From: Pseudarthrobacter polychromogenes
Lineage (GTDB): Bacteria > Actinomycetota > Actinomycetes > Actinomycetales > Micrococcaceae
NCBI RefSeq assembly: GCF_014644495.1
Contig: NZ_BMKU01000002.1
Location: 124,001 to 188,000, forward strand
Direction of reading: 5' to 3'
Length of the DNA stretch: 64,000 nucleotides
In this document: positions 8,652 to 16,829 of the stretch, one piece after another
Numbering within the stretch: the first letter of the stretch is position 1
Layout: each line of letters starts with the position of its first letter
Translations under genes and position numbers: made by a program
The notes under the pieces: generated by a model
The model's input: only the letters and a program-made list of their open reading frames with translations
Databases searched by the model: none
Told to the model about the DNA's origin: nothing

Positions 8652-9461
8652 TTACTGCCCGGCGTCGAGGTACTGGTCGGCCCAGGCGGCGATGATCCGG
8701 GCAGCCCGCGCCGCCTGGCCCTTTCCGGTGAGGAGGTGGTCGCTTCCCTCGAGGGAGACGAAGTTCCTGGGGTGGCGGGCTGCCTGGAAGATGGTGCTGG
8801 CATTCTCGATCCCCACGGTGTTGTCCGTGGGGGAGTGGAGCACCATCAGCGGCTTCTGCAGCTGCTTGATGCAATCCGTCAGGTCCGCGTTCTCCAGGTC
8901 TTCCACGAAGTGCTTGCGGATCTCCACCCGCTTCCCGCCAAGGTCCACTTCGGCGCTGCCCTCACTCAGGATCTTGTCCAGGGCTGCGTCAAAGACGTGT
9001 GCCACGTGCTTCGGCGAGAAGGGGGCGCCAACGGTAGCTACGGCGTCGAGCTCCGGGATCTCCCGCGCCGCAGCCAGGACGGCCGCGCCGCCGAAAGAAT
9101 GGCCCACGAGCAGGGAAATCTGCTTCCCCTCGGCGCGCATGAACTCAGCAGCCTTGACGGTGTCCGCCACCTTGTGGCTGAACGATCCCGCGGACCACTC
9201 ACCGGCGGATCCGCCCAGGCCCAGGTTGTCGAACCTCAGCATGCCCACGCCACTGTCCGCCAGCGCCTTGCACATCCGCGAGGCGGAGGGGCTGTCCTTG
9301 CCGAGCGTGAAGCCGTGCGAAAAAACGCCCCAGCCCTTGACCGGCCCTTCCGGGATATCGATGATGCCGGACAGCGTTTCGCCGGTGGAGCCTTCGAAGG
9401 TGACTTTTCGGAGCGGGACACGGCGTCCCCTTTCGTTTGGTACAAATGGCTGTGGGCCCAC
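8652..9461 (-). CDS. alpha/beta hydrolase
   Basis: Serine hydrolase fold with nucleophile elbow GHSFGGAAV, an oxyanion-hole region VFSHGFTLGKDS, and a late Asp (HSPTDNTV) and His (EGSDHLL) completing the triad. The sequence resembles the hydrolase half of bifunctional hydrolase/OsmC proteins, but here the OsmC half is absent. The best in-frame start is GTG at 9461 (about 269 residues); the longer TTG at 9518 falls inside the terminator of sdhB and is unlikely. The true substrate is unknown. Confidence 0.82.
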   Translation of the reverse strand: MGPQPFVPNERGRRVPLRKVTFEGSTGETLSGIIDIPEGPVKGWGVFSHGFTLGKDSPSASRMCKALADSGVGMLRFDNLGLGGSAGEWSAGSFSHKVADTVKAAEFMRAEGKQISLLVGHSFGGAAVLAAAREIPELDAVATVGAPFSPKHVAHVFDAALDKILSEGSAEVDLGGKRVEIRKHFVEDLENADLTDCIKQLQKPLMVLHSPTDNTVGIENASTIFQAARHPRNFVSLEGSDHLLTGKGQAARAARIIAAWADQYLDAGQ

Positions 9462-9517
9462 GCCCGCCGGGTTCCCTGGCCGAGCCTGCGAGGTCAGGGG
9501 GCGGGTGGGGAGAAACA

Positions 9518-9559
9518 ACGACGGCGCCGCATCCCCGCAGTGGGGAGGGGCGCCGTCGT
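9518..9559. terminator. terminator downstream of sdhB
   Basis: Eleven-base perfect inverted repeat, ACGACGGCGCC and its complement, around a 20-base loop, 18 bases past the sdhB stop. On the minus strand it is followed by a T-rich stretch (TGTTTCT). It ends the sdhCDAB transcript. Confidence 0.7.
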
Positions 9560-9576
9560 CCGCTGGATCCGTGTGG

Positions 9577-10359
9577 TCAGATCTTGCGGGAGAGAATTGC
9601 CTGCTTGACCTCGGCGATGGCCTGGGTCACCTGGATGCCGCGCGGGCATGCTTCGGAGCAGTTGAAGGTGGTGCGGCAGCGCCACACGCCTTCCTTGTCG
9701 TTGAGGATCTCCAGGCGCATGTCGCCGGCGTCATCACGCGAGTCGAAGATAAAGCGGTGGGCGTTGACGATCGCGGCAGGACCGAAGTACTGGCCGTCGG
9801 TCCAGAACACCGGGCAGGACGACGTGCACGCGGCGCAGAGGATGCACTTGGTGGTGTCATCGAAACGCTCACGATCCTCGGCGGACTGCAGGCGCTCCCG
9901 GGTGGGCTCGTGGCCCTTGTTGACCAGGAAGGGCATGACCTCGCGGAACGACTGGAAGAACGGTTCCATGTCCACGATCAGGTCTTTCTCCACCGGAAGG
10001 CCCTTGATCGGCTCGACCGTGATGGGCTTGGACGTGTCCAGGTCCTTCAGCAGGGTCTTGCAGGCGAGGCGGTTGCGGCCGTTGATGCGCATGGCATCGG
10101 AGCCACAGACGCCGTGCGCACAGGACCGGCGGAAGGAGAGGGTGCCGTCCGTTTCCCACTTGACCTTGTGCAGGGCATCCAGGACGCGGTCCGTGCCGTA
10201 CATGGTCAGGTGGAAGTCGTCCCAGGTGGCTTCCTCGGAAACCTCCGGGTTGTACCGGCGGACGCGCAGGTGCACATCGAACGTGGGGATCTCACCGCCA
10301 CCGCCGACGCCGGCAGGCAGTTCAATCTTTGAGGCTGGCTCAGCAAGTTCAGCTGACAT
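9577..10359 (-). CDS. sdhB: succinate dehydrogenase iron-sulfur subunit
   Basis: Carries electrons from the flavoprotein to quinone in complex II. The N-terminal plant-type ferredoxin region holds the 2Fe-2S cysteines in CAHGVCGSDAM and RLAC; the C-terminal half holds the 4Fe-4S and 3Fe-4S ligands in CILCAACTSSCP and CSEACPRGI. The length, 260 residues, is typical. Its ATG begins one base after the sdhA stop and its ribosome-binding site is inside sdhA, so the two are translationally linked. It is the last gene of the operon. Confidence 0.97.
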   Translation of the reverse strand: MSAELAEPASKIELPAGVGGGGEIPTFDVHLRVRRYNPEVSEEATWDDFHLTMYGTDRVLDALHKVKWETDGTLSFRRSCAHGVCGSDAMRINGRNRLACKTLLKDLDTSKPITVEPIKGLPVEKDLIVDMEPFFQSFREVMPFLVNKGHEPTRERLQSAEDRERFDDTTKCILCAACTSSCPVFWTDGQYFGPAAIVNAHRFIFDSRDDAGDMRLEILNDKEGVWRCRTTFNCSEACPRGIQVTQAIAEVKQAILSRKI

Positions 10360-10360
10360 C

Positions 10361-12160
10361 TTAGTACTTCCTCACCATCGGCTCGTAGCGGGTAAAGACG
10401 ACCGGTTTGGTGGCCAGGCGGATGCCGGCGATTGACTCTGCCGATCCGTCTGCCGGCGCGTGGTCATCCTTGTACGCCATGGAGTGCTTCATGAATTTTT
10501 CGTCGTTGCGGTCCGGGAAATCCTCACGGAAGTGTCCGCCGCGGGATTCCTCACGGTAGAGGGCTGCAACGGTCATCACCTTGGCCAGTTCCAGCAGGAA
10601 GCCGAGCTCAACGGCTTCGAGCAGGTCAAGGTTGAAGCGCTTGCCCTTGTCCTGGACGTTGATCCGCCTGTACCGCTCCTCGAAGGAGGCGATGTCGCGC
10701 AGGACCTGGTTCAAGGTTTCCGCCGTGCGGAACACCTGCATGTTGGCGTCCATGGTGTCCTGGAGTTCCTTGCGGATCACGGCCACCTTTTCGTCGCCGG
10801 TGCCGTTGCGGGCAATGTCCAGCAGTTCGGTGGTGTAGGCCAGCGGGTTCTCCGGCAGTTCCACGAAGTCGGCCGTCTTGGCGTACTCGGCCGCCGCGAT
10901 GCCGGCGCGCTTGCCGAACACGTTGATGTCCAGCAGCGAGTTGGTGCCCAGGCGGTTTGAGCCGTGCACCGATACGCAGGCCACTTCGCCGGCTGCATAC
11001 AGTCCGGGAACCACGGTGTCGTTGTCCTGCAGGACCTCGGTGGTGATGTTGGTGGGGATGCCGCCCATGGCGTAGTGGGCAGTCGGGAACACGGGAACCG
11101 GCTCCGTGTACGGCTCGACGCCGAGGTAGGTGCGGGCGAACTCGGTGATGTCCGGCAGCTTGGCATCGATGTGCGCCGGCTCCAGGTGCGTCAGGTCCAG
11201 GAGGACGTAGTCCTTGTTGGGGCCGCAGCCGCGGCCTTCACGGACCTCGTTGGCCATGGAACGGGCAACGATGTCGCGGGGCGCCAGGTCCTTGATGGTG
11301 GGGGCGTAGCGCTCCATGAAGCGCTCACCCTCCGAGTTGCGGAGGATGGCACCCTCGCCACGGGCAGCTTCGGACAGCAGGATGCCGAGGCCCGCGAGGC
11401 CTGTCGGGTGGAACTGGAAGAATTCCATGTCCTCCAGGGGGATGCCGCGGCGGAAGGCGATGCCCATGCCGTCACCGGTGAGGGTGTGGGCATTGGAAGT
11501 GGTCTTGAAGACCTTGCCTGCGCCGCCGGAGGCGAACACCACGGACTTGGCCTGGAAGACGTGAAGTTCCCCGGAGGCGAGGTCGTAGGACACGACGCCG
11601 GCAACACGCTTCTGCTTGTAGGTCGTGCCGTCCTCGCGGACAGCATCCTCCTCAACCGTCAGCAGGTCCAGGACGTAGTACTCGTTGTAGAACTCGACGT
11701 TGTGCTTGACGCAGTTCTGGTACAGGGTCTGCAGGATCATGTGGCCGGTGCGGTCCGCGGCGTAGCAGGCACGGCGCACGGGGGCCTTGCCGTGGTCGCG
11801 GGTGTGTCCGCCGAAGCGGCGCTGGTCAATCCGGCCCTCGGGCGTGCGGTTGAACGGCAGGCCCATCTTCTCGAGGTCCAGCACGGCGTCGATGGCTTCC
11901 TTTGCCATGACCTCCGCGGCGTCCTGGTCAACCAGGTAGTCGCCGCCCTTGACGGTGTCGAACGTGTGCCACTCCCAGTTGTCTTCCTCGACGTTGGCGA
12001 GTGCTGCACACATGCCACCCTGCGCGGCACCTGTGTGCGAGCGGGTGGGGTAGAGCTTGGTCAGTACTGCTGTGCGCGCGCGCTGACCGGATTCGATCGC
12101 GGCGCGCATGCCAGCGCCACCGGCACCGACGATGACGACGTCGTACTTATGGACCTGCAT
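10361..12160 (-). CDS. sdhA: succinate dehydrogenase flavoprotein subunit
   Basis: Catalytic subunit oxidising succinate to fumarate. It begins with the FAD-binding motif DVVIVGAGGAGMRAA, has the covalent-FAD histidine in SHTGAAQGG, and the catalytic Arg/His segments RRFGGHTRDHGKAP and HYAMGGIPTN. The ATG at 12160 gives 599 residues; a TTG seven codons earlier is in frame but unsupported. It sits between the membrane-anchor genes and sdhB in the standard actinobacterial order sdhC-D-A-B. Confidence 0.97.
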   Translation of the reverse strand: MQVHKYDVVIVGAGGAGMRAAIESGQRARTAVLTKLYPTRSHTGAAQGGMCAALANVEEDNWEWHTFDTVKGGDYLVDQDAAEVMAKEAIDAVLDLEKMGLPFNRTPEGRIDQRRFGGHTRDHGKAPVRRACYAADRTGHMILQTLYQNCVKHNVEFYNEYYVLDLLTVEEDAVREDGTTYKQKRVAGVVSYDLASGELHVFQAKSVVFASGGAGKVFKTTSNAHTLTGDGMGIAFRRGIPLEDMEFFQFHPTGLAGLGILLSEAARGEGAILRNSEGERFMERYAPTIKDLAPRDIVARSMANEVREGRGCGPNKDYVLLDLTHLEPAHIDAKLPDITEFARTYLGVEPYTEPVPVFPTAHYAMGGIPTNITTEVLQDNDTVVPGLYAAGEVACVSVHGSNRLGTNSLLDINVFGKRAGIAAAEYAKTADFVELPENPLAYTTELLDIARNGTGDEKVAVIRKELQDTMDANMQVFRTAETLNQVLRDIASFEERYRRINVQDKGKRFNLDLLEAVELGFLLELAKVMTVAALYREESRGGHFREDFPDRNDEKFMKHSMAYKDDHAPADGSAESIAGIRLATKPVVFTRYEPMVRKY

Positions 12161-12268
12161 ACCAGACGCTCTTTCTCTCAAAATTCGCTATAAAACAACG
12201 GGCGGGCGTTGCCTGCTCCGCAAAACAGGGCCCGCGGAGATGCCCGCGGGCCCGAGGTGGTGCCGGTG

Positions 12269-12745
12269 CTAGGCAGGGCAGAAACCGCCAGGCAGGGGCA
12301 CACCGTCAACGACGGGGCAGGGATCGAAGGTGAAGATCACCAGGGTGCCCAGGACGATGATGACGGCGGTGGCCGAGTAGAGGACCGTCTTCAGCCAGCG
12401 GCGGGTTGAGTCCTTTTCGGCGTAGTCGTTGATGATGGTGCGCACACCGTTGGTTCCGTGGAGCATGGCCAGCCACAGCATTGCAAGGTCCCAGAACTGC
12501 CAGAACGGATCGGCCCACTTGCCGGCCACAAAGCCGAAGTCGATGGCCTTGATGCCTTCACCTACCAGGAGGTTCACGAAGAGGTGCCCGAAGATGAGCA
12601 CCACCAGGACCACACCGGAGAGGCGCATGAAGAGCCATGCGATCATCTCGAAGTTGCCCTTGCTGCCGCCGTGGCGGCGGTACTCGGGTGCGATCCGCCC
12701 ACTGCTGTTTTGTCCACTGCGTGGGTTTTCGATGGTTGCACTCAT
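12269..12745 (-). CDS. sdhD: succinate dehydrogenase membrane anchor subunit
   Basis: Small 158-residue protein with three transmembrane helices (about residues 38-58, 78-95 and 125-145), including the haem/quinone-side motif MLWLAMLHGTNGVR. It anchors SdhAB and helps form the quinone site. A polar N-terminal tail (RSGQNSSGR) precedes the first helix. Its start is 3 bases from the sdhC stop. Identification rests on position and helix pattern more than on sequence. Confidence 0.9.
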   Translation of the reverse strand: MSATIENPRSGQNSSGRIAPEYRRHGGSKGNFEMIAWLFMRLSGVVLVVLIFGHLFVNLLVGEGIKAIDFGFVAGKWADPFWQFWDLAMLWLAMLHGTNGVRTIINDYAEKDSTRRWLKTVLYSATAVIIVLGTLVIFTFDPCPVVDGVPLPGGFCPA

Positions 12746-12748
12746 GGA

Positions 12749-13129
12749 TTAGTGACCTCCCAGGGCGAGGGACAGGTGGCGGATGGAGAAGGCGACCATG
12801 GTGACCAGCCAGAGGCCCAGGACTGCCCAGAGCATCTGCCGCTGGTACTTGGCGCCCTTCTTCCAGAAGTCAACCGCGATGATGCGCAGGCCGTTGAACG
12901 CGTGGAAAACAATGGCGGCAACAAGGCCGGTCTCGCCCAGGGCCATAAGGGGGTTCTTGTACGCACCGATCACGGCGGTGTAAGCCTCGGGAGACACCCG
13001 CACCAAGGAGGTGTCCAAAACGTGGACCAACAAGAAGAAAAAGATCACTACACCGGTAATGCGGTGTCCTACCCAAGACCACATGCCTTCACGGCCGCGG
13101 TACAAGGTGCCAGCTGGTTTTGTCGGCAC
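12749..13129 (-). CDS. sdhC: succinate dehydrogenase cytochrome b556 subunit
   Basis: Membrane cytochrome subunit with three helices and the conserved SdhC motif WSWVGHRITGV (haem/quinone contact) near residue 20, plus VFHAFNGLRIIAVD near residue 88, containing a likely haem-ligand His. I chose GTG at 13129 because a strong GGGAGG ribosome-binding site precedes it by 8 bases; a longer reading to 13201 would put that site inside the gene. It is the first gene of the operon; the region upstream holds a perfect AT-centred palindrome. Confidence 0.93.
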   Translation of the reverse strand: MPTKPAGTLYRGREGMWSWVGHRITGVVIFFFLLVHVLDTSLVRVSPEAYTAVIGAYKNPLMALGETGLVAAIVFHAFNGLRIIAVDFWKKGAKYQRQMLWAVLGLWLVTMVAFSIRHLSLALGGH

Positions 13130-13212
13130 TGATAAACCTCCCTGCAACACAGCGGCGCTGGCATGAGATCCACGCGGGGGGAACGCCTGCTGCGAGAGCA
13201 CTCGTAGCTCAG

Positions 13213-13226
13213 GCCTAAATTTAGGC
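13213..13226. promoter_or_regulatory. palindromic operator candidate upstream of sdhC
   Basis: Perfect 14-base palindrome GCCTAAATTTAGGC, 84 bases before the sdhC start in the 297-base divergent gap to manC. A further TTTAGG half-site lies at about 13248-13253 and a CCTAATTTA at 13287-13295. The TTAGG-type half-site recalls iron-responsive DtxR/IdeR boxes, which would fit an iron-sulfur enzyme, but the match is only partial. Nothing else was recognised in the gap apart from presumed promoters. Confidence 0.4.
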
Positions 13227-13426
13227 TCCGCTCACAGCTTATTCAATTTAGGAGCTCCTTGGTGACCAGCAGTGGCGCGGATCTTCCTAATTTATGAGAC
13301 AAAGGACACACTGCCCGCCAGCGGGTGCGGCGTGCAGGGCTGCTGTCCTGCCGGTGTTCGTGCGGACCCAGGGGCGGAAACTGCCTCCGAAGGCGGCGCG
13401 CCGGGGTTCCGCTAAAGTAGGCGGTG

Positions 13427-14560
13427 ATGAGTACAGACAAAGTGACAAGCCCGGCATCACCCCTTGACCGCTTCATTGCGGTGATCCCGGCCGGCGGTGT
13501 GGGGACCCGCCTCTGGCCCCTGTCACGCGCCGCAGCTCCCAAATTCCTTCACGACCTCACCGGATCGGGCAGTACACTCCTGCGCGCCACCTATGACCGG
13601 CTGCAGCCGCTGGCCGGAAGCAAGGTGCTGGTGGTAACCGGAAAGGCCCACCGGGACGCCGTGTGCCGGCAGCTTCCCGAAGTCCAGGATTCGGACCTCG
13701 TCCTCGAATCCGAGCCTAAGGACTCCGCGGCCGCGATCGGCCTTGCCGCTGCAATCCTGCACGAACGCGACCCGGACACCATCATGGGTTCTTTCGCGGC
13801 CGACCAGGTGATCAGCCCGGACAACCTCTTCCAGCAGGCCGTCCGGGAGGCCATCCACACGGCCGCGGCCGGCAAGATCGTGACCATCGGCATCAAGCCC
13901 ACCCACCCCTCCACCGGGTTCGGCTACATCCGGTCCGGCCAGGAACTGCACATCGATGGCGCACCCAGTGCCCTTGACGTGGTGGAGTTCGTGGAAAAGC
14001 CGGACGAGGAAGTGGCCCAGCAGTACGTGGACAGCGGCAACTACGTCTGGAACGCCGGGATGTTCGTGGCGCCGGTGGCGCTGCTGCTCAAGCACCTGGA
14101 AGCCAACCAGCCCGAACTGTTCCGGGGCCTGCAGGAGATCGCCCAGGCCTGGGACACCCCCGCCCGCGACGAGGTCACCGCCCGGGTGTGGCCCACCCTG
14201 CCCAAGATCGCCATCGACTACGCGGTGGCCGAGCCTGCCGCCGAAGCCGGGGACGTCGCCGTCGTGCCCGGTTCCTTCCGCTGGGACGACGTCGGGGACT
14301 TCGCCTCCGTGGGCCGGCTCAACAGTGCCAAGGAAGTGGATGACGTCACGGTGCTGGGCGAAGGCGCACGCGTTTTCACGGAAAATTCCAGCGGTGTGGT
14401 GGTTACCGACACCAAGCGCGTCATTGCCCTGATCGGAATCCAGGACGTCGTCATCGTTGACACGCCGGACGCGCTCCTGGTGACCACCATGGCAAACTCG
14501 CAGCGGGTCAAGGCCGCAGTGGACGCCCTCAAGGCCAGCGGAGACACCGACGTCCTTTGA
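13427..14560 (+). CDS. manC: mannose-1-phosphate guanylyltransferase
   Basis: Nucleotidyltransferase making GDP-mannose from mannose-1-phosphate and GTP for cell-wall and glycolipid mannosylation. The N-terminal signature is AVIPAGGVGTRLWPLSR near residue 20 with PKFL following; FVEKPDEEVAQQY and NYVWNAGMF are typical mannose-1-P GTase motifs, and the VVPGSFRWDDVGDF segment lies in the C-terminal third. The length, 377 residues, fits a monofunctional enzyme without an isomerase domain. ATG at 13427 is preferred over GTG at 13424. Confidence 0.93.
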   Translation: MSTDKVTSPASPLDRFIAVIPAGGVGTRLWPLSRAAAPKFLHDLTGSGSTLLRATYDRLQPLAGSKVLVVTGKAHRDAVCRQLPEVQDSDLVLESEPKDSAAAIGLAAAILHERDPDTIMGSFAADQVISPDNLFQQAVREAIHTAAAGKIVTIGIKPTHPSTGFGYIRSGQELHIDGAPSALDVVEFVEKPDEEVAQQYVDSGNYVWNAGMFVAPVALLLKHLEANQPELFRGLQEIAQAWDTPARDEVTARVWPTLPKIAIDYAVAEPAAEAGDVAVVPGSFRWDDVGDFASVGRLNSAKEVDDVTVLGEGARVFTENSSGVVVTDTKRVIALIGIQDVVIVDTPDALLVTTMANSQRVKAAVDALKASGDTDVL

Positions 14561-14616
14561 TGTAATCCTGCGACCGTGATGGCCGGTAATCAGCTGACCC
14601 TCGCTAGAGTGAAACA

Positions 14617-15816
14617 GTGCGCAATTACACTACTGAAGCCGAGCCCACCGACCTGGTGGCTCCCTGGCTCGAGCCCCTCCTGCCGGAACTGATCGACTTC
14701 CGGCGGGACCTGCACGCGCATCCGGAACTGTCCTTCAAGGAGTTCCGCACCACGGACAAGCTGGCGGAGCGGCTCGAGGCTGCCGGACTCGCGCCCCGCC
14801 GCCTTGAGGGAACCGGCCTCACGGTGGACGTGGGGGAGGGGCCTATCGCCACGGCTCTCCGCGGTGACATCGACGCCCTGCCCATCATTGAGGAAACAGG
14901 CCTGCCCTTCGCCTCGAAGAATCATGGTGTCACCCACGCCTGCGGCCATGATGTCCATACCACCACCATGCTGGGCATCGCCCTGGTGCTGCACCGGATG
15001 CACCAGGAAGAGCCGCTGGGCGCCACGGTCCGCATCATCTTCCAGCCCGCCGAGGAAACCATGCCCGGCGGCGCCCACGCCTGCATCGAACAGGGCGTGC
15101 TGGAGGGCGTTCCCCGGATCCTGGCACTGCACTGCGATCCACGGATCGAGGTGGGCAAGATCGGCACCCGCATCGGCGCCATTACCTCAGCGTCCGACAC
15201 CATCCGCATCGAACTGTCCGGGCGCGGCGGGCACACCTCCCGTCCGCACCTGACCGAAGAGCTGGTGTTCGCACTGGCGCAGATCGCGGTCAACGTGCCA
15301 GCAGTCCTCTCGCGCCGGGTGGATGTCCGCAGCGGAGTCTCCGTGGTCTGGGGGCAGATCTCCGCAGGATCCGCACCCAACGCAATTCCCGGCACCGGCT
15401 ACATGGCCGGAACCATGCGCTGCCTGGACCGCGATGCCTGGCACGAGGCCGGCGAACTGCTGGACGAGGTGGTCCACCAGGTCGCGGCACCCTACGGCGT
15501 TGACGTCCGGCTCGAGCACACCAGGGGAGTTCCCCCGGTAGTCAACTCTGAACACGAAACCGCCATCATTGAGGCCGCCGCCCGCGCCGAAATCGGCGAA
15601 AGCGCCGTGGTCCTGACGCCGCAGTCCATGGGCGGGGAGGACTTCGCCTGGTTCCTCGCCGAACTTCCCGGCGCCATGATGCGGCTGGGCACCAAGACGC
15701 CCGGCGGCGAGGAGTACGACCTGCACCGCGGCGACTACATCGTGGACGAGCAGGCCCTCGGCCTGGGGATCCGGGTCCTGACCGCAGCGGCGCTGCGCAC
15801 CATCCGCCACCGGTAG
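14617..15816 (+). CDS. M20 family amidohydrolase
   Basis: Zinc-dependent amidohydrolase of the M20D group, hydrolysing N-acyl amino acids or hippurate-like amides. The start FRRDLHAHPELSF (residues about 29-41), the metal-binding HACGHDVH, FQPAEETMPGGA with the catalytic Glu, and the MGGEDFAWF segment near the end are all present. It starts with GTG and has 399 residues, normal for the family. It stands alone between manC and the peroxide-defence unit; no transporter points to a substrate. Confidence 0.9.
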   Translation: MRNYTTEAEPTDLVAPWLEPLLPELIDFRRDLHAHPELSFKEFRTTDKLAERLEAAGLAPRRLEGTGLTVDVGEGPIATALRGDIDALPIIEETGLPFASKNHGVTHACGHDVHTTTMLGIALVLHRMHQEEPLGATVRIIFQPAEETMPGGAHACIEQGVLEGVPRILALHCDPRIEVGKIGTRIGAITSASDTIRIELSGRGGHTSRPHLTEELVFALAQIAVNVPAVLSRRVDVRSGVSVVWGQISAGSAPNAIPGTGYMAGTMRCLDRDAWHEAGELLDEVVHQVAAPYGVDVRLEHTRGVPPVVNSEHETAIIEAAARAEIGESAVVLTPQSMGGEDFAWFLAELPGAMMRLGTKTPGGEEYDLHRGDYIVDEQALGLGIRVLTAAALRTIRHR

Positions 15817-15876
15817 GCCCGCGCCGCCCGCCGTCGTCGGGCTTTCACCCCACGCCAAACTGTTCGCATCCCCATC

Positions 15877-15894
15877 TAAGTTGTGCACAACTTA
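15877..15894. promoter_or_regulatory. OhrR operator, perfect palindrome
   Basis: TAAGTTGTGCACAACTTA is a perfect 18-base palindrome, 22 bases before the ohrR start. A TACTAT -10-like element follows at 15901. OhrR proteins bind AT-flanked palindromes of this size, so this is the expected autoregulatory site controlling ohrR and ohr. Confidence 0.75.
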
Positions 15895-15916
15895 CTTGTG
15901 TACTATCGTTTTCTCC

Positions 15917-16351
15917 ATGACCGATGCACCCAGGCTGGACCACCAGGTCTGCTTCGCGCTCTACTCCGCCTCCCGGGCCGCCACCGCGGTGTACCGCCCG
16001 GTCCTCGAGGAGCTGGGCCTGACCTATCCCCAATACCTCGTGATGCTGGTGCTGTGGGAAAACGAACCCCGCGGCGTCAAGGAGATCGGCGAAGAGCTCG
16101 GCCTGGACTCCGGCACCCTGTCGCCGCTGCTGAAGCGGCTGGAGGCCCTGGGGCTGTGTGAGCGCCGCCGTTCAGGCGAGGACGAGCGCCGCGTCGCCAT
16201 CCACCTCACCCCCGCGGGGCGGGAGCTGAGCAGCAAGGCAGGTGCCCTGCCGCAGCGGCTCGCGCAGGCGGCGGGGCTCACCGCGGAGGAGCTTGACCAG
16301 CTGCGCCACACGCTTGGGCGCCTGACCGCCGCGCTGCACGACGCGCACTGA
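15917..16351 (+). CDS. ohrR: MarR-family organic hydroperoxide sensor
   Basis: Redox-sensing repressor of 144 residues. Cys12 in LDHQVCFALYSASRA is at the place of the peroxide-reactive cysteine of OhrR, and LTYPQYLVMLVLWE and the winged-helix part (GTLSPLLKRLEALGL, with a basic wing RRRSGEDERR) follow. Oxidation of the Cys by organic peroxides should release DNA and switch on ohr. I start it at the ATG at 15917, downstream of the operator; longer readings would run into the operator. It is followed 49 bases later by ohr. Confidence 0.93.
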   Translation: MTDAPRLDHQVCFALYSASRAATAVYRPVLEELGLTYPQYLVMLVLWENEPRGVKEIGEELGLDSGTLSPLLKRLEALGLCERRRSGEDERRVAIHLTPAGRELSSKAGALPQRLAQAAGLTAEELDQLRHTLGRLTAALHDAH

Positions 16352-16400
16352 TGGCACCGGTCCGAAACTTTTCATCCCACCAACAGGACGGATACAACCC

Positions 16401-16829
16401 GTGAAAACTCTTTACACTGCCGAGGCCCTCGCCTCGGGCGAAGGACGCGACGGCACCGCGCGGACCAATGACGGCAAGCTGGACGTCACCCTGTCCAGTC
16501 CCGTCGAACTTGGCGGAAACGGCCAGGGAACCAACCCTGAGCAGCTCTTCGCCGCCGGATATGCGGCCTGCTTCCACTCGGCCCTCCGGCTGGTAGGCCG
16601 CAAGGAACGGGCCGACCTGACCGACTCCGCCGTAGCCGCGAAGGTCCACCTGGGCCAGCTGGACGGCGCCGGCTTTGGGCTTGCCGCGGAGCTGGAGATT
16701 GCGCTGCCCGCCCTGGACCTGGCCACCGCGGAGGCGCTGGTCGCCAAAGCCCACCAGATCTGCCCGTACTCCAACGCCACCCGAGGCAACATTCCCGTAG
16801 ACATCAAGATCCTGGAGTTCGCCGCATGA
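16401..16829 (+). CDS. ohr: organic hydroperoxide resistance protein
   Basis: Thiol peroxidase of the Ohr/OsmC fold that reduces organic and lipid hydroperoxides in the cytoplasm. The two catalytic cysteines are Cys57 (AACFHSAL) and Cys121 (QICPYSNATRGN), both intact; 142 residues is the usual size. Repressed by the adjacent OhrR. Its stop overlaps the start of the downstream oxidoreductase (ATGA), so the three genes form one unit. Confidence 0.97.
   Translation: MKTLYTAEALASGEGRDGTARTNDGKLDVTLSSPVELGGNGQGTNPEQLFAAGYAACFHSALRLVGRKERADLTDSAVAAKVHLGQLDGAGFGLAAELEIALPALDLATAEALVAKAHQICPYSNATRGNIPVDIKILEFAA

Noticed and set aside
8622..8663. 9-base inverted repeat between the sugar-binding protein and the hydrolase as a terminator
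   Set aside because: The loop is 24 bases and one arm is within the hydrolase coding region, so support is weak.
9462..9518. Longer start (TTG at 9518) for the alpha/beta hydrolase
   Set aside because: It falls inside the sdhB terminator hairpin and has no ribosome-binding site.
8692..10332. 546-residue open frame on the plus strand
   Set aside because: Antisense to the hydrolase and sdhB, both supported by motifs.
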